DNA of 11,898 nt from Leishmania mexicana MHOM/GT/2001/U1103. Its lineage: Eukaryota; Euglenozoa; Kinetoplastea; Trypanosomatida; Trypanosomatidae. The notes under the pieces are model-generated. The model searched no databases, was not told the origin of the DNA, and saw only the letters and a list, made by a program, of their open reading frames with translations. The DNA is taken from the NCBI RefSeq assembly GCF_000234665.1, contig NW_003946413.1, positions 1-11,898 on the forward strand, read 5' to 3'. A program made the translations under genes and the position numbers. Below, one piece after another: positions 1 through 10,200 of the stretch; the first letter of the stretch is position 1, and the number at the start of each line of letters is the position of its first letter.

Positions 1-558
1 GCTGTCGAGGTCGAGCTCCCGCAATGCTTTCATGCTGCTCCACGAGGCCGGCAAGTGATCCGGAATTGTGAGATGCACTAATCTGAGCACCTCCAAGTTC
101 GCTAAGCGGCTCCAACTCTCGGGGAACTTACCGTCTGTCCACGTGAAGCTTAAATCGAGGAACTTCAGCACGGACATGGAACCCCACTGGGATGGCAGCG
201 TTCCCCACATCGAAGTGTATGCAAAGGACACCTTCTGCAGAGACGTCAGCGAGGCCCAGTTATTGGGATACCTGCCCTCCAGCCACACGCTATGACTGAA
301 ATCAAGCGTGGTTACCACCACCTCCGACGGGTTCACATCGGCGGGTACCTCGGGAACAGAACCGAAAAACTCTGTGCCAGTAATCTCCACTGCCACACCC
401 GCCGGTGTGCAGTGCACATACTCCCAGACACAGAAGTTCGTGCAGGTCCACAGCGGCTGCAGAGCTGTAATTGTGTACTTGAACGCCTCAAGGAAGTTGC
501 GCGTGTGCACCTGCTGACTTGCTGTGTAAAACGGAATGGGGCCATCACACTCCAGTTC
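1..558 (-). other. LRR module B of PPG, first 186 residues, cut by window edge
   Basis: This is a second copy of the LRR domain, following the long array in frame. It begins ELECDGPIPF and ends at ...RELDLDS inside its fifth LRR, where the window stops. Its sequence matches the same part of module A (10606-11163): N-cap with Cys 4, 39, 43 and 50, then four full LRRs. No base difference was found within the LRR part. Because the two copies are identical, the duplication is either recent, held uniform by gene conversion, or an assembly effect. The rest of the domain should lie just left of the window. Confidence 0.87.
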
Positions 559-1293
559 AGAGCTGCTGCTGGACGGCGCAGACGACGAGGACGGCGCAGA
601 GCTGCTGCTGGACGGTGCAGACGACGAGGACGGCGCGGAGCTGCTGCTGGACGGCGCGGACGACGAAGACGGCGCGGAGCTGCTGCTGGACGGCGCGGAC
701 GACGAGGACGGCGCGGAGCTGCTGCTGGACGGCGCGGACGACGAAGACGGCGCAGAGCTGCTGCTGGACGGCGCGGACGACGAAGACGGCGCGGAGCTGC
801 TGCTGGACGGCGCAGACGACGAGGACGGCGCAGAGCTGCTGCTGGACGGTGCAGACGACGAGGACGGCGCGGAGCTGCTGCTGGACGGCGCGGACGACGA
901 AGACGGCGCGGAGCTGCTGCTGGACGGCGCAGACGACGAAGACGGCGCAGAGCTGCTGCTGGACGGCGCGGACGACGAGGACGGCGCAGAGCTGCTGCTG
1001 GACGGCGCAGAGCTGCTGCTGGACGGCGCGGACGACGAGGATGGCGCGGAGCTGCTGCTGGACGGCGCAGACGACGAAGACGACGCAGAGCTGCTGCTGG
1101 ACGGCGCGGACGACGAGGACGGCGCGGAGCTGCTGCTGGACGGCGCAGACGACGAGGACGGCGCAGAGCTGCTGCTGGACGGCGCAGACGACGAAGACGG
1201 CGCAGAGCTGCTGCTGGACGGCGCAGACGACGAGGACGGCGCAGAGCTGCTGCTGGACGGTGCAGACGACGAGGACGACGCGGAGCTGCTGCT
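1..1293. repeat. Long direct repeat, left copy (period 10,605 bp)
   Basis: This segment equals 10606-11898 at an offset of 10,605 bp. I compared the array part by eye and found one difference (G599 versus A11204), with the same order of wobble variants and length variants. It covers part of the LRR domain and about 19 array units. The window ends before the copies diverge, so the true length of the repeat may be greater. Confidence 0.93.
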
Positions 1294-4200
1294 GGACGGC
1301 GCGGACGACGAGGACGGCGCGGAGCTGCTGCTGGACGGCGCAGACGACGAGGACGGCGCAGAGCTGCTGCTGGACGGTGCAGACGACGAGGAAGGCGCGG
1401 AGCTGCTGCTGGACGGCGCGGACGACGAGGACGGCGCAGAGCTGCTGCTGGACGGCGCAGACGACGAGGACGGCGCGGAGCTGCTGCTGGACGGCGCAGA
1501 CGACGAGGACGGCGCAGAGCTGCTGCTGGACGGCGCAGACGACGAGGACGGCGCGGAGCTGCTGCTGGACGGCGCGGACGACGAGGACGGCGCAGAGCTG
1601 CTGCTGGACGGCGCGGACGACGAGGACGGCGCGGAGCTGCTGCTGGACGGCGCAGACGACGAGGACGGCGCAGAGCTGCTGCTGGACGGCGCAGACGACG
1701 AGGACGGCGCAGAGCTGCTGCTGGACGGCGCGGACGACGAGGACGGCGCAGAGCTGCTGCTGGACGGCGCAGACGACGAAGACGACGCAGAGCTGCTGCT
1801 GGACGGCGCAGACGACGAGGACGGCGCAGAGCTGCTGCTGGACGGCGCGGACGACGAGGATGGCGCGGAGCTGCTGCTGGACGGCGCAGACGACGAGGAC
1901 GGCGCAGAGCTGCTGCTGGACGGCGCGGACGACGAGGACGGCGCGGAGCTGCTGCTGGACGGCGCAGACGACGAGGACGGCGCAGAGCTGCTGCTGGACG
2001 GCGCGGACGACGAGGACGGCGCGGAGCTGCTGCTGGACGGCGCAGACGACGAGGACGGCGCAGAGCTGCTGCTGGACGGCGCAGACGACGAGGACGGCGC
2101 AGAGCTGCTGCTGGACGGCGCGGACGACGAGGACGGCGCAGAGCTGCTGCTGGACGGCGCGGACGACGAGGACGGCGCGGACGACGAGGACGGCGCGGAG
2201 CTGCTGCTGGACGGCGCAGACGACGAGGACGGCGCAGAGCTGCTGCTGGACGGCGCAGACGACGAGGACGGCGCAGAGCTGCTGCTGGACGGCGCGGACG
2301 ACGAAGACGGCGCGGAGCTGCTGCTGGACGGCGCGGACGAGGAGGATGGCGCGGAGCTGCTGCTGGACGGCGCGGACGACGAGGACGGCGCAGAGCTGCT
2401 GCTGGACGGCGCGGACGACGAGGACGGCGCGGAGCTGCTGCTGGACGGCGCAGACGACGAGGACGGCGCAGAGCTGCTGCTGGACGGCGCGGACGACGAG
2501 GACGGCGCAGAGCTGCTGCTGGACGGCGCAGACGACGAGGACGGCGCAGAGCTGCTGCTGGACGGCGCGGACGACGAAGACGGCGCGGAGCTGCTGCTGG
2601 ACGGCGCGGACGAGGAGGATGGCGCGGAGCTGCTGCTGGACGGCGCGGACGACGAGGACGGCGCGGAGCTGCTGCTGGACGGCGCAGACGACGAGGACGG
2701 CGCAGAGCTGCTGCTGGACGGCGCAGACGACGAGGACGGCGCAGAGCTGCTGCTGGACGGCGCGGACGACGAAGACGGCGCGGAGCTGCTGCTGGACGGC
2801 GCGGACGAGGAGGATGGCGCGGAGCTGCTGCTGGACGGCGCGGACGACGAGGACGGCGCAGAGCTGCTGCTGGACGGCGCGGACGACGAGGACGGCGCGG
2901 AGCTGCTGCTGGACGGCGCGGACGACGAGGATGGCGCGGAGCTGCTGCTGGACGGCGCAGACGACGAGGACGGCGCAGAGCTGCTGGACGGTGCAGACGA
3001 CGAGGAAGGCGCGGAGCTGCTGCTGGACGGCGCGGACGACGAGGACGGCGCAGAGCTGCTGCTGGACGGCGCGGACGACGAGGACGGCGCGGACGACGAG
3101 GACGGCGCGGAGCTGCTGCTGGACGGCGCAGACGACGAGGACGGCGCAGAGCTGCTGCTGGACGGCGCGGACGACGAAGACGGCGCGGAGCTGCTGCTGG
3201 ACGGCGCGGACGACGAGGACGGCGCGGAGCTGCTGCTGGACGGCGCGGACGACGAGGACGGCGCGGAGCTGCTGCTGGACGGCGCGGACGACGAGGACGG
3301 CGCAGAGCTGCTGCTGGACGGCGCAGACGACGAGGACGGCGCGGAGCTGCTGCTGGACGGCGCGGACGACGAGGACGGCGCGGAGCTGCTGCTGGACGGC
3401 GCGGACGACGAGGACGGCGCGGAGCTGCTGCTGGACGGCGCAGACGACGAAGACGGCGCAGAGCTGCTGCTGGACGGCGCGGACGACGAGGACGGCGCGG
3501 AGCTGCTGCTGGACGGCGCAGACGACGAAGACGGCGCAGAGCTGCTGCTGGACGGCGCGGACGACGAAGACGGCGCAGAGCTGCTGCTGGACGGCGCGGA
3601 CGACGAGGACGGCGCGGAGCTGCTGCTGGACGGCGCGGACGACGAGGACGGCGCGGAGCTGCTGCTGGACGGCGCGGACGACGAGGACGGCGCAGAGCTG
3701 CTGCTGGACGGCGCAGACGACGAGGACGGCGCGGAGCTGCTGCTGGACGGCGCGGACGACGAAGACGGCGCGGAGCTGCTGCTGGACGGCGCGGACGACG
3801 AGGACGGCGCGGAGCTGCTGCTGGACGGCGCGGACGACGAGGACGGCGCGGAGCTGCTGCTGGACGGAGCGGACGACGAGGACGGCGCAGAGCTGCTGCT
3901 GGACGGTGCAGACGACGAGGACGGCGCGGAGCTGCTGCTGGACGGTGCAGACGACGAGGACGGCGCAGAGCTGCTGCTGGACGGCGCAGACGACGAGGAC
4001 GGCGCGGAGCTGCTGCTGGACGGCGCGGACGACGAGGACGGCGCAGAGCTGCTGCTGGACGGCGCAGACGACGAAGACGGCGCAGAGCTGCTGCTGGACG
4101 GCGCAGACGACGAAGACGGCGCAGAGCTGCTGCTGGACGGCGCAGACGACGAGGACGGCGCGGAGCTGCTGCTGGACGGCGCAGACGACGAGGACGGCGC

Positions 4201-7200
4201 AGAGCTGCTGCTGGACGGCGCGGACGACGAGGACGGCGCAGAGCTGCTGCTGGACGGCGCAGACGACGAAGACGGCGCGGAGCTGCTGCTGGACGGCGCA
4301 GACGACGAGGACGGCGCAGAGCTGCTGCTGGACGGTGCAGAAGACGAGGACGGCGCAGACGACGAGGACGGCGCAGAGCTGCTGCTGGACGGTGCAGACG
4401 ACGAGGACGGCGCAGAGCTGCTGCTGGACGGCGCAGACGACGAAGACGGCGCAGAGCTGCTGCTGGACGGTGCAGACGACGAGGACGGCGCAGAGCTGCT
4501 GCTGGACGGCGCAGAGCTGCTGCTGGACGGTGCAGACGACGAGGACGGCGCGGAGCTGCTGCTGGACGGCGCAGACGACGAGGACGGCGCAGAGCTGCTG
4601 CTGGACGGCGCAGACGACGAGGACGGCGCAGAGCTGCTGCTGGACGGCGCGGACGACGAAGACGGCGCAGAGCTGCTGCTGGACGGCGCAGACGACGAGG
4701 ACGGCGCGGAGCTGCTGCTGGACGGCGCAGACGACGAAGACGGCGCGGAGCTGCTGCTGGACGGCGCAGACGACGAGGACGGCGCGGAGCTGCTGCTGGA
4801 CGGCGCAGACGACGAGGACGGCGCAGAGCTGCTGCTGGACGGCGCGGACGACGAAGACGGCGCAGAGCTGCTGCTGGACGGTGCAGACGACGAGGACGGC
4901 GCAGAGCTGCTGCTGGACGGCGCAGACGACGAAGACGGCGCAGAGCTGCTGCTGGACGGTGCAGACGACGAGGACGGCGCGGAGCTGCTGCTGGACGGCG
5001 CAGAGCTGCTGCTGGACGGTGCAGACGACGAGGACGGCGCGGAGCTGCTGCTGGACGGCGCAGACGACGAGGACGGCGCAGAGCTGCTGCTGGACGGTGC
5101 AGACGACGAGGACGGCGCAGAGCTGCTGCTGGACGGCGCAGAGCTGCTGCTGGACGGTGCAGACGACGAGGACGGCGCGGAGCTGCTGCTGGACGGCGCA
5201 GACGACGAGGACGGCGCAGAGCTGCTGCTGGACGGTGCAGACGACGAGGACGGCGCAGAGCTGCTGCTGGACGGTGCAGACGACGAGGACGGCGCGGAGC
5301 TGCTGCTGGACGGCGCAGACGACGAGGACGGCGCGGAGCTGCTGCTGGACGGTGCAGACGACGAGGACGGCGCAGAGCTGCTGCTGGACGGCGCAGACGA
5401 CGAAGACGGCGCAGAGCTGCTGCTGGACGGTGCAGACGACGAGGACGGCGCGGAGCTGCTGCTGGACGGCGCAGACGACGAGGACGGCGCAGAGCTGCTG
5501 CTGGACGGCGCAGACGACGAGGACGGCGCGGAGCTGCTGCTGGACGGCGCAGACGACGAAGACGGCGCGGAGCTGCTGCTGGACGGCGCAGACGACGAGG
5601 ACGGCGCAGAGCTGCTGCTGGACGGCGCAGACGACGAGGACGGCGCAGAGCTGCTGCTGGACGGCGCAGACGACGAGGACGGCGCGGAGCTGCTGCTGGA
5701 CGGCGCAGACGACGAAGACGGCGCGGAGCTGCTGCTGGACGGCGCAGACGACGAGGACGGCGCGGAGCTGCTGCTGGACGGCGCAGACGACGAAGGCGGC
5801 GCAGAGCTGCTGCTCGACAATGTGGACGACGAAGGCGCAGCGGAGCTGCTGTTCGACGGAGCAGACGAAGAGGACGGAGCGGAGCTGCTGCATGTCGCAG
5901 CAGACGAGGACGGCGCAGAGCTGCTGCTGGACGGCGCGGACGACGAAGACGGCGCAGAGCTGCTGCTGGACGGCGCAGACGACGAGGACGGCGCAGAGCT
6001 GCTGCTGGACGGCGCAGACGACGAGGACGGCGCAGAGCTGCTGCTGGACGGCGCAGACGACGAGGACGGCGCAGAGCTGCTGCTGGACGGCGCAGACGAC
6101 GAGGACGGCGCGGAGCTGCTGCTGGACGGCGCGGACGACGAGGACGGCGCGGAGCTGCTGCTGGACGGCGCGGACGACGAGGACGGCGCGGAGCTGCTGC
6201 TGGACGGCGCGGACGACGAGGACGGCGCAGAGCTGCTGCTGGACGGTGCAGACGACGAGGACGGCGCGGAGCTGCTGCTGGACGGTGCAGACGACGAGGA
6301 CGGCGCAGAGCTGCTGCTGGACGGCGCAGACGACGAGGACGGCGCGGAGCTGCTGCTGGACGGCGCGGACGACGAGGACGGCGCGGAGCTGCTGCTGGAC
6401 GGCGCGGACGACGAGGACGGCGCAGAGCTGCTGCTGGACGGCGCGGACGACGAGGACGGCGCGGAGCTGCTGCTGGACAGCGCAGACGACGAGGACGGCG
6501 CAGAGCTGCTGCTGGACGGTGCGGACGACGAGGACGGCGCGGAGCTGCTGCTGGACGGCGCAGACGACGAGGACGGCGCAGAGCTGCTGCTGGACGGTGC
6601 GGACGACGAGGACGGCGCGGAGCTGCTGCTGGACGGCGCAGACGACGAGGACGGCGCAGAGCTGCTGCTGGACGGCGCAGACGACGAGGACGGCGCAGAG
6701 CTGCTGCTGGACGGCGCGGACGACGAAGACGGCGCAGAGCTGCTGCTGGACGGCGCGGACGACGAGGACGGCGCGGAGCTGCTGCTGGACGGCGCAGACG
6801 ACGAGGACGGCGCAGAGCTGCTGCTGGACGGCGCGGACGACGAAGACGGCGCAGAGCTGCTGCTGGACGGCGCGGACGACGAGGACGGCGCGGAGCTGCT
6901 GCTGGACGGCGCAGACGACGAGGACGGCGCGGAGCTGCTGCTGGACGGCGCAGACGACGAAGACGGCGCAGAGCTGCTGCTGGACGGCGCAGACGACGAG
7001 GACGGCGCGGAGCTGCTGCTGGACGGCGCAGACGACGAGGACGGCGCAGAGCTGCTGCTGGACGGCGCAGACGACGAGGACGGCGCGGAGCTGCTGCTGG
7101 ACGGCGCGGACGACGAGGACGGCGCGGAGCTGCTGCTGGACGGCGCGGACGACGAGGACGGCGCGGAGCTGCTGCTGGACGGCGCGGACGACGAGGACGG

Positions 7201-10200
7201 CGCAGAGCTGCTGCTGGACGGCGCAGACGACGAGGACGGCGCGGAGCTGCTGCTGGACGGCGCGGACGACGAGGACGGCGCAGAGCTGCTGCTGGACGGC
7301 GCAGACGACGAGGACGGCGCGGAGCTGCTGCTGGACGGCGCGGACGACGAGGACGGCGCAGAGCTGCTGCTGGACGGCGCAGACGACGAGGACGGCGCGG
7401 AGCTGCTGCTGGACGGCGCAGACGACGAGGACGGCGCGGAGCTGCTGCTGGACGGCGCGGACGACGAGGACGACGCAGAGCTGCTGCTGGACGGCGCAGA
7501 CGACGAGGACGGCGCAGAGCTGCTGCTGGACGGCGCGGACGACGAGGACGGCGCAGACGACGAGGACGGCGCAGAGCTGCTGCTGGACGGCGCAGACGAC
7601 GAGGACGGCGCGGAGCTGCTGCTGGACGGCGCAGACGACGAAGACGGCGCAGAGCTGCTGCTGGACGGCGCGGACGACGAGGACGGCGCAGAGCTGCTGC
7701 TGGACGGCGCGGACGACGAGGACGGCGCAGAGCTGCTGCTGGACGGCGCGGACGACGAGGACGGCGCAGAGCTGCTGCTGGACGGCGCAGACGACGAAGA
7801 CGACGCAGAGCTGCTGCTGGACGGCGCAGACGACGAAGACGACGCAGAGCTGCTGCTGGACGGCGCGGACGACGAGGACGGCGCAGACGACGAGGACGGC
7901 GCAGAGCTGCTGCTGGACGGCGCGGACGACGAGGACGGCGCAGAGCTGCTGCTGGACGGCGCGGACGACGAGGACGGCGCGGAGCTGCTGCTGGACGGCG
8001 CAGACGACGAGGATGGCGCGGAGCTGCTGCTGGACGGCGCAGACGACGAAGACGACGCAGAGCTGCTGCTGGACGGCGCAGACGACGAGGACGGCGCAGA
8101 GCTGCTGCTGGACGGCGCGGACGACGAGGACGGCGCAGAGCTGCTGCTGGACGGCGCGGACGACGAGGACGGCGCAGAGCTGCTGCTGGACGGCGCAGAC
8201 GACGAAGACGACGCAGAGCTGCTGCTGGACGGCGCAGACGACGAGGACGGCGCAGAGCTGCTGCTGGACGGCGCGGACGACGAGGACGGCGCAGAGCTGC
8301 TGCTGGACGGCGCAGACGACGAAGACGACGCAGAGCTGCTGCTGGACGGCGCAGACGACGAGGACGGCGCAGAGCTGCTGCTGGACGGCGCAGACGACGA
8401 GGACGGCGCGGAGCTGCTGCTGGACGGCGCAGACGACGAGGACGGCGCGGAGCTGCTGCTGGACGGCGCGGACGACGAGGATGGCGCGGAGCTGCTGCTG
8501 GACGGCGCAGACGACGAAGACGACGCAGAGCTGCTGCTGGACGGCGCAGACGACGAGGACGGCGCAGAGCTGCTGCTGGACGGCGCGGACGACGAGGACG
8601 GCGCAGAGCTGCTGCTGGACGGCGCAGACGACGAGGACGGCGCAGAGCTGCTGCTGGACGGCGCGGACGACGAGGACGGCGCAGAGCTGCTGCTGGACGG
8701 CGCGGACGACGAGGACGGCGCAGAGCTGCTGCTGGACGGCGCAGACGACGAAGACGGCGCAGAGCTGCTGCTGGACGGCGCAGACGACGAGGACGGCGCA
8801 GAGCTGCTGCTGGACGGCGCGGACGACGAGGACGGCGCAGAGCTGCTGCTGGACGGCGCGGACGACGAGGACGGCGCAGAGCTGCTGCTGGACGGCGCAG
8901 ACGACGAAGACGACGCAGAGCTGCTGCTGGACGGCGCAGACGACGAGGACGGCGCAGAGCTGCTGCTGGACGGCGCGGACGACGAGGACGGCGCAGAGCT
9001 GCTGCTGGACGGCGCGGACGACGAGGACGACGCAGAGCTGCTGCTGGACGGCGCAGACGACGAGGACGGCGCAGAGCTGCTGCTGGACGGCGCGGACGAC
9101 GAGGACGGCGCAGAGCTGCTGCTGGACGGCGCAGACGACGAGGACGGCGCAGAGCTGCTGCTGGACGGCGCGGACGACGAGGACGGCGCAGAGCTGCTGC
9201 TGGACGGCGCAGACGACGAGGACGGTGCGGAGCTGCTGCTGGACGGCGCAGACGACGAGGACGGCGCAGAGCTGCTGCTGGACGGCGCGGACGACGAAGA
9301 CGGCGCAGAGCTGCTGCTGGACGGCGCAGACGACGAGGACGGCGCAGAGCTGCTGCTGGACGGCGCAGACGACGAGGACGGCGCGGAGCTGCTGCTGGAC
9401 GGCGCAGACGACGAGGACGGCGCAGAGCTGCTGCTGGACGGCGCGGACGACGAAGACGGCGCAGAGCTGCTGCTGGACGGCGCGGACGACGAGGACGGCG
9501 CAGAGCTGCTGCTGGACGGCGCAGACGACGAGGACGGCGCAGAGCTGCTGCTGGACGGCGCAGACGACGAGGACGGCGCAGAGCTGCTGCTGGACGGCGC
9601 AGACGACGAGGACGGCGCGGAGCTGCTGCTGGACGGCGCAGACGACGAGGACGGCGCAGAGCTGCTGCTGGACGGCGCAGACGACGAGGACGGCGCAGAG
9701 CTGCTGCTGGACGGCGCAGACGACGAGGACGGCGCGGAGCTGCTGCTGGACGGCGCGGACGACGAGGACGGCGCAGAGCTGCTGCTGGACGGCGCGGACG
9801 ACGAGGACGGCGCAGAGCTGCTGCTGGACGGCGCGGACGACGAAGACGGCGCAGAGCTGCTGCTGGACGGCGCGGACGACGAGGACGGCGCAGAGCTGCT
9901 GCTGGACGGCGCAGACGACGAGGACGGCGCGGAGCTGCTGCTGGACGGCGCAGACGACGAGGACGGCGCAGAGCTGCTGCTGGACGGCGCAGACGACGAG
10001 GACGGCGCGGAGCTGCTGCTGGACGGCGCAGACGACGAGGACGGCGCAGAGCTGCTGCTGGACGGCGCAGACGACGAGGACGGCGCAGAGCTGCTGCTGG
10101 ACGGCGCAGACGACGAGGACGGCGCAGAGCTGCTGCTGGACGGCGCAGACGACGAGGACGGTGCGGAGCTGCTGCTGGACGGCGCAGACGACGAGGACGG

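Noticed and set aside
68..295. Small plus-strand ORFs (68-295, 308-517, 10457-10663, 10673-10900, 10913-11122)
   Set aside because: All are antisense to the LRR modules. The exact pairs at both ends only reflect the 10.6-kb duplication.
557..5893. Minus-strand ORF of 1778 codons, LVVCAVQQQL-type repeat
   Set aside because: It begins only at a chance ATG in the degenerate island. Wobble changes alter Cys/Arg, Leu/Phe and Ala/Thr in many units. It is a shadow of the PPG frame.
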